Below, in pieces: positions 1 to 5,573 of a DNA stretch of 10,268 nucleotides. The translations under genes were made by a program, and so were the position numbers. The stretch is taken from the NCBI GenBank assembly GCA_002413325.1, contig DHWT01000306.1, positions 1 through 10,268 of the forward strand. Reading direction: 5' to 3'. Position 1 is the first letter of the stretch. The number at the start of each line of letters is the position of its first letter. A model generated the notes under the pieces. It was not told where the DNA came from and did no database searches. It saw nothing but the letters and a program-made list of their open reading frames with translations. This DNA is from Chitinophagaceae bacterium UBA5175. Lineage in GTDB: Bacteria; Bacteroidota; Bacteroidia; Chitinophagales; Chitinophagaceae.

Positions 1-2
1 CG

Positions 3-98
3 GTGGCAAGCCCGAACAGGATTCCTGTTTACCAGGATCCCGATAATCCATTCATTTCCAACCAACCTGGCTTATCTATACCTATTTATGTGCAATAA
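3..98 (+). CDS. possible C-terminal end of a gene entering from the left edge
   Basis: Frame 3 of the plus strand is open from the window edge to a TAA at 96-98 and encodes about 31 residues ending in SIPIYVQ, with a Pro/Asn/Asp/Gln-rich composition that looks protein-like. If real, it is the tail of a gene convergent with the usp gene on the other strand, overlapping its 3' end by about 17 bp. The product cannot be named. The stretch is short and frame 1 is also open here, so chance is a serious alternative. Confidence 0.28.
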   Translation: MASPNRIPVYQDPDNPFISNQPGLSIPIYVQ

Positions 99-903
99 AA
101 ATCGGAAGCCTGTGATCTGAAATAACTTCCTTCATAAAGCTCTTTTTAAAAAGCTGGGATATACCCGATCTCCCATAAGAACCACTGACCAACAAGGTGG
201 ATTTTTTATTCATTAACCAGTTCCTCAGGTTCTTTTTGGGATTCATATCAAGCTTCCAAAATGTGAGTTTACTAAAATGCCGGGCAGCGAGTTCCTCCAT
301 TTGAATTTTATCCGGGAAATCATCTTCAGGATCTTCACTGGCGTATAAAAGAAATGTTTCTTTTTTTGTCAATTCGGGAAAAAGATAGGCGAACTGCTTG
401 ATGGCGAAAACGGAATCTTCCGTCCCGTCATATGCCAGTATTATATTTTCTGGAAATTCAAATTTTTCAGGCACCAGGATTACCGGGCATTGAACATCCT
501 GCAGGGCAAACTGCAGGTATTGATTAGGCGATTTGGCGCCTGCATTTTCATAGAATTTCTCACTCCCGATGATCAACAGGTCGGCATAACGGCTTTCCTT
601 TTTTAATTCCGGTATTGCAAAATCATAGAAATCTTTGTGCACCCGGAATTCTATGCTATTACTCCGGCAACGTTTCTCGAATTGATCAACACTCTTTTGA
701 ACCAGTTCGGATTCGCGGTTTTCCAAAAGGGGAATATAAAGTCCTCCCACTCCGTCAGCATAACTCCATAAATTATACAGCTCAGCCTGAGGCAGGAAAA
801 CACCGGTAAGTAATAAGGGTTTCAATTCATTCAGCCGGCGGGCGAATTCAAATGCAGCTTCAGAAAAATTGCTGCCATCGAAAGCAAGAATCACCTTTTT
901 CAT
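82..903 (-). CDS. tandem-domain universal stress protein (UspA family)
   Basis: A 273-residue cytoplasmic protein made of two Usp folds, about twice the length of single-domain UspA. Domain 1 (about 1-145) opens with the typical first strand MKKVILAFDG and ends with QCPVILVPE. Domain 2 (about 150-273) restarts with NIILAYDGTEDS and ends with LPIFIAHK. The nucleotide-binding loop of domain 2 reads SGSYGRSG...KKS: it keeps G-x2-G and the Ser, but Lys replaces the last Gly of the usual G-x2-G-x9-G-S/T, so ATP binding may be altered. Usp proteins help cells survive starvation, redox or low-oxygen stress; the exact role here is unknown. It is roughly half identical to the product of 2050-2874 (shared NLWSY, DFYDFA, AIKQFAYLFPE, EELAARHF), so the two are paralogs. 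The start is fixed by the family's N-terminal strand. A Crp/Fnr-type promoter lies upstream at 948-1013. No clear terminator is visible before the window edge. Confidence 0.93.
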   Translation of the reverse strand: MKKVILAFDGSNFSEAAFEFARRLNELKPLLLTGVFLPQAELYNLWSYADGVGGLYIPLLENRESELVQKSVDQFEKRCRSNSIEFRVHKDFYDFAIPELKKESRYADLLIIGSEKFYENAGAKSPNQYLQFALQDVQCPVILVPEKFEFPENIILAYDGTEDSVFAIKQFAYLFPELTKKETFLLYASEDPEDDFPDKIQMEELAARHFSKLTFWKLDMNPKKNLRNWLMNKKSTLLVSGSYGRSGISQLFKKSFMKEVISDHRLPIFIAHK

Positions 904-947
904 ATAAAAAACGATTTATAATGGTCAGGGAATAACTATCGACGTTA

Positions 948-1013
948 CAAAAGTATTTGAAATCCTTAACCCGCAATATGACATTTAATAACCCAAAATA
1001 TGATTTTCATCAT
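948..1013 (-). promoter_or_regulatory. Bacteroidota promoter with Crp/Fnr-like box for the first usp gene
   Basis: Read on the minus strand, an exact TAnnTTTG -7 element (TACTTTTG, 955-948) is preceded after 18 bp by ATTG (977-974), a near match to the -33 TTTG. Transcription would start near 941, giving a leader of about 38 nt. The palindrome ATGAT-N4-ATCAT at 1000-1013 has two perfect 5-bp halves and is centred 51.5 bp upstream of the first base of the -7 element, a class I activator position. The Crp/Fnr assignment is inferred from motif shape. Confidence 0.6.
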
Positions 1014-1084
1014 TTTAACGGGTGTTTTGATTCTTTTAATACCGGAAAAAAGTCCATTACCCGGATTTTTTACAAGGGGGAACC

Positions 1085-1711
1085 CTAATGAATTAACCTA
1101 TTCTTCGCCATATCCTTTATAATTAATTTTCCATACTCATGCGCCAGGCTTTCCGTTGATTTGGGATCAAAAGACTTTGTTTGAACTGCATAAAGTAATT
1201 CTTTGTATTCCATATTATAAAAATGGCTTTCCCAGAAATAACTGGTTGATTCCTGGTAATACCCGGGATCATATAGCAGGTCATATATCGAACTGTAATA
1301 CCCCCAGAAACGTCTTTGATAAATTGCATCCGGAGATTCCAGTATCTTCCGGGAATCATAAAATTGCTGGCTCTTTTTTTCCAGTAAAACGATGGTAACA
1401 ATTCCATCTGCCCCATCCCCCTGAAATTTTTTTAAAACATCCTCTTCCTGCAATCCCCGGAAGGAATTAGAACCATACTTTTTAAAGGAGGATACAGCCT
1501 CACAGCCTCTTTCTCTTAAATCGCCTACCAAATGACCTTCCATTTTCTCCCGCAGAACACTGTCTTTGATGTTAAACAGGCCTATTACCAGAATCGTGCT
1601 ATAATACCTGTTGGGAACATCCGGAGACTTCCAGGTATGAACAATGCGGGAAGTAGAGCAGTTCATAAATAAAAGGAATGAAGCCCCGATAACCATCCAT
1701 TTTGCCTTCAT
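1085..1711 (-). CDS. lipoprotein of unknown function (DUF4136-like)
   Basis: A 208-residue protein with a lipoprotein signal peptide: MKAKWM, a hydrophobic core, then LLFMNC with Cys18 as the expected lipidated residue. It should be anchored in a membrane facing the periplasm. After the signal comes a VHTWKSPD motif, a hydrophobic strand (STILVIGLF) and a stretch beginning LREKMEGHLVGDLRERG. This order (WK.P near the N-terminus, then a V.G strand, then a helix and a 'G.EAVSS' strand) resembles DUF4136-like lipoproteins common in Bacteroidota; this is recognition of the pattern, not a database hit. Residues about 130-170 are very rich in Tyr, Phe and Trp. It stands alone between two usp genes. 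The nearest promoter signal is the Crp/Fnr-like one at 1840-1883, about 120 nt upstream of the start, with a terminator-like hairpin between them. No convincing terminator was seen downstream. The biochemical function is unknown. Confidence 0.8.
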   Translation of the reverse strand: MKAKWMVIGASFLLFMNCSTSRIVHTWKSPDVPNRYYSTILVIGLFNIKDSVLREKMEGHLVGDLRERGCEAVSSFKKYGSNSFRGLQEEDVLKKFQGDGADGIVTIVLLEKKSQQFYDSRKILESPDAIYQRRFWGYYSSIYDLLYDPGYYQESTSYFWESHFYNMEYKELLYAVQTKSFDPKSTESLAHEYGKLIIKDMAKNRLIH

Positions 1712-1779
1712 AACCAGGATTTTTAATGAAAGCCGGAAACTTAATCATTCTTCCGACAGCCAGTAACATGATGCCAAGC

Positions 1780-1808
1780 AAAAAAAAGCCGGATAAAAAT
1801 CCAGCTTT
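1780..1808 (-). terminator. intrinsic-terminator-like hairpin upstream of the lipoprotein gene
   Basis: On the minus strand AAAGCTGGAT (1808-1799) pairs with ATCCGGCTTT (1794-1785): ten base pairs including one G-T wobble, closed by a TTTT loop. It runs straight into a T tract of eight (1787-1780, three of them within the stem). It lies about 45 nt after the predicted start of transcription near 1833 and about 70 nt before the lipoprotein ATG. It would either end a short RNA or act as an attenuator. Confidence 0.6.
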
Positions 1809-1833
1809 ATTTATTCCAATATCCTCTGAAAAC
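1780..1833 (-). ncRNA. candidate short RNA or attenuated leader, about 54 nt
   Basis: The TATTTTTG box at 1847-1840 predicts a start near 1833, and the hairpin plus T tract at 1808-1780 predicts an end. The RNA between them contains no ATG, so no leader peptide is evident. It does not match an RNA family I recognise. The alternative is a conditional leader of the lipoprotein gene. The start point is extrapolated from the box, not observed. Confidence 0.35.
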
Positions 1834-1839
1834 CCACAG

Positions 1840-1883
1840 CAAAAATAATAGGAAGTCCCATCCATAATGCTGATTTGAATCAT
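1840..1883 (-). promoter_or_regulatory. Crp/Fnr-like promoter facing the lipoprotein gene
   Basis: The palindrome CTGAT-TTGA-ATCAT (minus-strand box at 1883-1870) is centred at 1876.5. An exact -7 element, TATTTTTG, occupies 1847-1840, with 29.5 bp between the centre and its first base. This geometry is the same as at 1995-2038 and 3920-3963. The predicted start near 1833 lies downstream of the ATG at 1886, which argues against the open frame that begins there. Confidence 0.6.
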
Positions 1884-1994
1884 CACTTGAGATGATACAT
1901 ATTATGATTCCTCCTAAAGACCTTTAGGAAAGTACCCTGATATCCCCGATTCCATTCTTCTGAATGGCTCTTATGACTTTTATCAACGCCCGTT

Positions 1995-2038
1995 TTGATT
2001 CAAATCATTGCCCGTAAGGGCCATATGAAATAAATTTG
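1995..2038 (+). promoter_or_regulatory. Crp/Fnr-like promoter for the second usp gene
   Basis: TTGAT-TCAA-ATCAT at 1995-2008 matches the classic Fnr box TTGAT-N4-ATCAA at nine of ten positions. An exact -7 element TAAATTTG follows at 2031-2038, with 29.5 bp between palindrome centre and the first base of the element. ATTG at 2007-2010 is a possible but poorly spaced -33 element (20 bp). The predicted start near 2045 leaves a leader of only about 5 nt before the ATG at 2050. Confidence 0.65.
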
Positions 2039-2049
2039 AAGAAAATATC

Positions 2050-2874
2050 ATGAAAAAACTACTGCTGGCTTTCGAGGGAACGCGTTTTCCGGAAAATGCG
2101 TTTGAATTCGCCCGTAAAATGAATGAAATACAGCCTGTTTTTTTAACCGGTATATTTCTCCCGCAGGCTGATTATGCCAATTTATGGAGTTATACAGATG
2201 CCATATCCGGTTCTATTTTCATCCCCTTTACGGAAAATGCCGGGGAAGGGAATTTGGAAACAAATATTGAAATGTTTGAAAATCTCTGCAAAAAATATAA
2301 AATCGCCTGCCATGTACACAGGGATTTTTATGATTTCGCCTTACCTCAACTTAAAAAGGAAACCAGGTTTGCTGACTTATTAATCTTTGGGGTAGATCCC
2401 TATAATAAAAAGTTATTTACAGCTGAACCCAATGAGCACCTGCAGGATATCCTGCACCAGGTAGAATGTCCGGTTCTTGTGGTACCCGATATATTTGAAT
2501 ATCCGGTAACCAATATTCTCTCTTATGACGGCAGTGAATCATCCGTTTATGCTATTAAACAATTCGCCTACCTATTTCCTGAAATGGCGAATCACCCCAC
2601 CCTCCTGGTTTATGCCGGGGAGAATAAGGATTCCGTAATCCCCGAAAAGGAAAATATTGAAGAACTCGCTGCCAGACATTTTCCCAGTCTTACCATAATG
2701 AAACTGGATATCAATCCCGGAAAATATTTTAATACCTGGTTAAGCGAAAGAAAGAGTGCCATTCTCATCAGCGGAGCTTTCGGACGATCCTCTTTTTCTC
2801 TGACAATAAAAAAAAGTTTTATTTCCGAAATTATAAACGAACATAAGCTGCCGCTTTTTATTACCCACCGATAA
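2050..2874 (+). CDS. tandem-domain universal stress protein (UspA family)
   Basis: A 274-residue two-domain Usp protein. Domain 1 (about 1-145) begins MKKLLLAFEG and ends ECPVLVVPD; domain 2 (about 150-274) begins NILSYDGSESS and ends LPLFITHR. The loop SGAFGRSS...KKS keeps G-x2-G and the Ser but has Lys in place of the final Gly of the nucleotide-binding motif, exactly as in the 82-903 product, so this substitution is a shared trait of the pair. Both keep NLWSY (about residue 44) and DFYDFA (about 94), which look specific to this subgroup. The protein should be cytoplasmic; no signal or membrane segment is present. It is transcribed away from the lipoprotein gene under a Crp/Fnr-like promoter at 1995-2038, and converges on the third usp gene with about 110 bp between them. 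The physiological ligand and role are unknown; stress or low-oxygen survival is inferred from family and promoter. Confidence 0.93.
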   Translation: MKKLLLAFEGTRFPENAFEFARKMNEIQPVFLTGIFLPQADYANLWSYTDAISGSIFIPFTENAGEGNLETNIEMFENLCKKYKIACHVHRDFYDFALPQLKKETRFADLLIFGVDPYNKKLFTAEPNEHLQDILHQVECPVLVVPDIFEYPVTNILSYDGSESSVYAIKQFAYLFPEMANHPTLLVYAGENKDSVIPEKENIEELAARHFPSLTIMKLDINPGKYFNTWLSERKSAILISGAFGRSSFSLTIKKSFISEIINEHKLPLFITHR

Positions 2875-2950
2875 AAAAGATACTCCCGGGATGCCGGTTT
2901 GAATTGACCGATTTTTCAGATTGCATGATATCCCGCACTCATCTGCAGGG

Positions 2951-2977
2951 GCGGTTCAAAGTGACCCCGCTTTTTTT
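2951..2977 (+). terminator. weak candidate terminator after the second usp gene
   Basis: GCGG (2951-2954) can pair with CCGC (2967-2970), with a bulged, shorter inner stem (T-A, C-G, A-T), followed directly by seven T residues at 2971-2977. The stem is imperfect, but position and T tract are right for ending transcription of the plus-strand usp gene before the convergent gene at 2984. Confidence 0.38.
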
Positions 2978-2983
2978 GAGCCC

Positions 2984-3820
2984 TTAGATATGAGCGATAA
3001 ACAGGGGCGCTTTCACTTCCTTAATCAGCAGGTCTGCAAGGCTTTTATGAAACCACATGGATATATTACTCCTGTGATAGGAACCGGCAATAACAAGAAC
3101 ACCCGGATCCTCCGCCTTCAGCACCGCTGTAATTTCTTTTGAATCCCCCTTCATCACCTCGTAAGTAACTTTTGGATAATGTCTTTTCATCCATTCCTTT
3201 ATGAGTTTGTTATCCGGCAGGTGCATGGAGCTGGCGTCCTGTTTTGCACTGAGTAATTCAGCTTCCAGCTTACCCATCTCGGGCAGTATATAATTAAACA
3301 TCTTGATGGCATGAACCGAAGAGGGGGTGCCGTCATATAAGAGCACAATTTTTTTAACCGGATTAAAATTTTTAGGGACCACTAAAACAGGGCAATGTAC
3401 ATCATGCAGAATGTTTTTTATAAACCAGCCCGGAAGACCCGTTTCAATATATGAGAAGGTTTCCCAGGCATCAATCACCAGCAGATCCGCAAAAATGGAT
3501 TCGTGCCGTAAATCATCCAGCGCATTCTTTTTATCCTTGTGAACAGTAAAATTTATTTTTGCTTCCCGGCAGGCCGTTTCAAATTCAGTTATGGCTTTTT
3601 CCGTTGCAACCTGGTCGGCAATTTCTATTTCATCGAAAATGGTCTTGCCGGAGGCAGACTCCTTTACCATGGTTGCGTAAACGGCATAGCCAATACGGGT
3701 TGATTCCCTCAGGAATACCCCTACAATATGTGCATCATACTGCTTTGCCAGGTAAATAGCATATTCCAAAGTGCTGTCTGAAAACCTCAGGCTGTCAAAT
3801 GCAGCAATAATCTTTTTCAT
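2984..3820 (-). CDS. tandem-domain universal stress protein, divergent paralog
   Basis: A 278-residue two-domain Usp protein. Domain 1 (about 1-150) begins MKKIIAAFDSLRFSDSTLEYAIYLAKQYDAHIVGVFL and ends HCPVLVVPK; domain 2 (about 155-278) begins KKIVLLYDGTPSSVHAIK and ends APLFIAHI. It shares the ADLL, CPVLVVP and AIK.F.Y..PE stretches with the other two usp products but lacks NLWSY and is clearly more distant. Its domain 2 loop reads AGSYHRSN...HKS: the second Gly of G-x2-G is His and the final Gly is Lys, so the nucleotide-binding motif is more degraded than in its neighbours. It is predicted to be cytoplasmic. A Crp/Fnr-like promoter at 3920-3963 gives a leader of about 93 nt. It is divergent from the BON-domain gene across a 396-bp spacer. 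Confidence 0.92.
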   Translation of the reverse strand: MKKIIAAFDSLRFSDSTLEYAIYLAKQYDAHIVGVFLRESTRIGYAVYATMVKESASGKTIFDEIEIADQVATEKAITEFETACREAKINFTVHKDKKNALDDLRHESIFADLLVIDAWETFSYIETGLPGWFIKNILHDVHCPVLVVPKNFNPVKKIVLLYDGTPSSVHAIKMFNYILPEMGKLEAELLSAKQDASSMHLPDNKLIKEWMKRHYPKVTYEVMKGDSKEITAVLKAEDPGVLVIAGSYHRSNISMWFHKSLADLLIKEVKAPLFIAHI

Positions 3821-3919
3821 TTTGAAAGATTTAAATTGTACTAAAGGAGCTAGTCCCGTTGTTTACCTTATAATAACCCCGCCTGTGGATCCAGGAAGAA
3901 AATGTAAAACTGGCTAAGG

Positions 3920-3963
3920 CAAAAATATTGACACTCAATAACTAATATATTGATTTTTGTCAG
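3920..3963 (-). promoter_or_regulatory. Crp/Fnr-like promoter for the third usp gene
   Basis: On the minus strand CTGAC-AAAA-ATCAA (3963-3950) has one full half-site and one weaker half. The exact -7 element TATTTTTG, identical to that at 1847-1840, occupies 3927-3920. The palindrome centre is again 29.5 bp from the first base of the -7 element. No good -33 element is seen, as expected of an activator-dependent promoter. The predicted start is near 3913. Confidence 0.55.
3926..3940. repeat. 15-bp inverted repeat overlapping the usp -7 element
   Basis: TATTGA-CAC-TCAATA is a perfect 6-bp inverted repeat with a 3-bp centre. It overlaps the upstream edge of the -7 element at 3920-3927 and fills the spacer between it and the Crp/Fnr-like box, where a repressor could block RNA polymerase. 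No binding protein can be named. Confidence 0.45.
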
Positions 3964-4216
3964 GATCCCAACTGATTTTGATCCTGTATCCGGAGGTATA
4001 TCCGGTATTCCGCCCGGTTCCTCCCGAAACATGAGCCAGGAAACCTGAGTATTCGATCTGAAGGTAATGATCAGTCTCATTTTAAAGGCTAACAGGTATC
4101 ATTGTTTAGGATAGCCCTATGTTCTTTTCTTTGTATTGTAATTTTTAGTCAGTACGCTGCTAAAAATCAGGATCCCGGATTAAAGAACTGATTCATTAAC
4201 AATTAAATTCCTGGTT

Positions 4217-4885
4217 ATGAAAAACGATTCCCAAATTCAAAAAGATGTCATTGCCCAGTTGAACTGGGAACCGATCCTGAATGCCGCGAATATTGGTGTT
4301 TTTGTAAAAGACGGTATAGTAACACTTACAGGAATTGTTGATTCCTACTCAAAAAAACTGGTTGCCGAACGGGTTGCCAAAAATACGTCCGGCGTTAAAG
4401 CCATTGCTGAGGAAATTCAGGTTGGGATTTCTTCTTCCTCCCGTAGAACCGATACTGAAATTGCTGAAGCAATCTTAAATGCTTTAAAATGGCATTCAGC
4501 TGTTAATGAAAATAAAATTAAAATTAAGGTTGAAGACGGTGTCGTGACCCTGAATGGAGAAGTGGAATGGGATTACCAGCGCAGGGCTGCAAAAAAGGCA
4601 ATAGAGAATCTTACGGGAATACGGGCGATCTACAATTTCATTTCAGTAACAACAACGGCTACCCCGATTGATATCAAAAAGAAAATCAGCGATTTTTTCC
4701 ACCGTAGCGCAACCATAGATTCGGACAGGGTAACGGTTGAAATAGCCGGCAACAAAGTGATACTCCGTGGGACTGTGCAATCAATCAAGGAAAAGGAAGA
4801 TGCAGAACTGGCAGCCTGGTCTGCCCCGGGAATCATTGATGTGGATAACAGGCTGGAAGTATCACAGGAAGAACTGGTTTTCTAG
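4217..4885 (+). CDS. triple BON-domain protein
   Basis: A 222-residue protein built of three BON domains (about 1-72, 74-145 and 150-220). Each shows the family signature of a V-x-L-x-G-x-V strand, an Ala-rich helix and a closing 'GI/GV..(V/I).N' strand: DGIVTLTGIVDS...GVKAIAEEI, DGVVTLNGEVEW...GIRAIYNFI and NKVILRGTVQS...GIIDVDNRL. BON domains, as in OsmY, bind phospholipid surfaces, and BON proteins are often induced by osmotic or stationary-phase stress. Unlike OsmY there is no signal peptide: the N-terminus, MKNDSQIQKDVIAQL, is charged, so the protein is predicted to be cytoplasmic. The start is supported by the complete first domain right after it. It appears to be a single-gene transcript: a divergent usp gene lies upstream and a strong terminator follows within 25 bp. 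Which partner or membrane it contacts is not visible. Confidence 0.9.
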   Translation: MKNDSQIQKDVIAQLNWEPILNAANIGVFVKDGIVTLTGIVDSYSKKLVAERVAKNTSGVKAIAEEIQVGISSSSRRTDTEIAEAILNALKWHSAVNENKIKIKVEDGVVTLNGEVEWDYQRRAAKKAIENLTGIRAIYNFISVTTTATPIDIKKKISDFFHRSATIDSDRVTVEIAGNKVILRGTVQSIKEKEDAELAAWSAPGIIDVDNRLEVSQEELVF

Positions 4886-4909
4886 TGTTGGACAGGTTGC
4901 ATAATGCGT

Positions 4910-4946
4910 CAATACCCATCCGGGCTGGTGGGTATTGGCCATTTTT
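4910..4946 (+). terminator. intrinsic terminator of the BON gene
   Basis: CAATACCCA (4910-4918) and TGGGTATTG (4929-4937) form a perfect 9-bp stem around a 10-nt loop, followed by GCCA and five T residues (4942-4946). It begins 24 bp after the BON stop codon. Confidence 0.75.
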
Positions 4947-5100
4947 ATTGTAAGTAGTAATACTCAATTTTCCACGGTTTTTAACATTCATTTTTGAAAG
5001 GAAGTATATTTTTTTGAAACATTTTTCGTTTCTAAAAAAGAGACTCTCTTTCATTGCAAAAACAAGTATATCATTTTATATTGTACGGCCATTACTACCC

Positions 5101-5544
5101 ATGAAGCACCTTTTTCTGATATCTCTGTTCCTGCACACCCATTCCGGGTCCTGGTTTTCAAATACAGATTACCCTTCCGTCGATCTCATGACGGTGCGTT
5201 TGGCCCCCTGGCCCATCAACCTGCAAAGAGTGATTTACTATACAGACACCTGTTACGCCTTTCAATTCAGGGATCAGGCTGCCATGAATGCGGTGACTAT
5301 CAAAACCATGGATATATACAATCTGGATCAACTGAAATATTTCGAAATGGGCCTGTCTTCCTTAAAAAAGGGCTCGAACGGAGATGTGGCCGAATTCAGT
5401 GATTATTCAATCAAAAGAGTGGATAAGAAAAAAAACGACATCTGGTATATATTAAGTTATGACGGAGCGGTAACCAATTTTCAACAACCCGAGGCCAATA
5501 GAATGATATTCATCATTAATAATTTAATCAAGGGTCAGAATTAA
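5101..5544 (+). CDS. secreted protein of unknown family, first of a paralogous pair
   Basis: A 147-residue protein from the ATG at 5101. The frame is open further up to a TTG at 5014, but the ATG gives a normal signal peptide (MKHLFLISLFL then HTHSGSW) and a length matching the downstream paralog, so 5101 is preferred. No lipobox Cys follows, so it should be released into the periplasm or outside. The mature part is small and mixed alpha/beta by appearance, with WPINLQR, DTCYAFQFR, LDQLKYF, NGDVAEFSDY, IKRVD and TNFQQPEANRMI as the segments conserved with its neighbour (about 55 percent identity over about 115 residues by eye). It holds a single Cys after the signal, in DTCY. I do not recognise the family. 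It is the first gene of a two-gene unit, 29 bp from the next. Confidence 0.8.
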   Translation: MKHLFLISLFLHTHSGSWFSNTDYPSVDLMTVRLAPWPINLQRVIYYTDTCYAFQFRDQAAMNAVTIKTMDIYNLDQLKYFEMGLSSLKKGSNGDVAEFSDYSIKRVDKKKNDIWYILSYDGAVTNFQQPEANRMIFIINNLIKGQN

Positions 5545-5573
5545 TTCATCACCTAAAAATTCAATCTGTTCGT

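Larger units (their letters stand above)
1712..2049. other. 338-bp divergent regulatory region between lipoprotein and usp genes
   Basis: No gene is supported here. The region separates a minus-strand lipoprotein gene from a plus-strand usp gene. It carries two copies of the same 12-mer in opposite orientation (TGATTTGAATCA at 1871-1882 and TGATTCAAATCA at 1996-2007), each next to an exact TAnnTTTG box pointing towards its own gene, and a minus-strand terminator-like hairpin at 1780-1808. The stretch between the two boxes (about 1890-1990) shows no further clear signal. Confidence 0.7.
3821..4216. other. 396-bp divergent intergenic region between usp and BON genes
   Basis: No gene is supported: the only open frame, minus strand 4080-3868, has no family resemblance. 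It spans the usp promoter signals at 3920-3963 and would start far upstream of them. The left half holds that promoter, the 15-bp inverted repeat at 3926-3940 and the inverted repeat CAGGATC/GATCCTG at 3961-3986. The right half should hold the promoter of the BON gene, but no exact TAnnTTTG was found; TTTCTTTG at 4126-4133 and TATCATTG at 4097-4104 are near matches only. A weak TGA-N6-TCA element lies at 4067-4080. Confidence 0.6.

Noticed and set aside
1599..1886. 95-codon minus-strand open frame with a hydrophobic stretch (AGFLSGFFLLGIMLLAVG)
   Set aside because: Its ATG lies upstream of the predicted transcription start, its first codons are the Crp/Fnr-like box, its hydrophobic stretch is the terminator hairpin and T tract read as codons, and its last third overlaps the lipoprotein gene out of frame.
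3868..4080. 70-codon minus-strand open frame between usp and BON genes
   Set aside because: It runs through the usp promoter, box and inverted repeats, and its protein has no family features.
4067..4080. TGA-N6-TCA element upstream of the BON gene
   Set aside because: One half-site is poor and no TAnnTTTG lies 29.5 or 51.5 bp away, so it does not fit the pattern of the other four boxes.
33..4176. Repeated 9-mer CAGGATCCC at 33-41, 3961-3969 and 4168-4176
   Set aside because: Three short copies with unrelated flanks and irregular spacing; not distinguishable from chance around a GGATCC core.
5014..5100. TTG-started N-terminal extension of the first secreted protein
   Set aside because: It would put about 29 extra residues in front of a proper signal peptide, and the paralog has no such extension.
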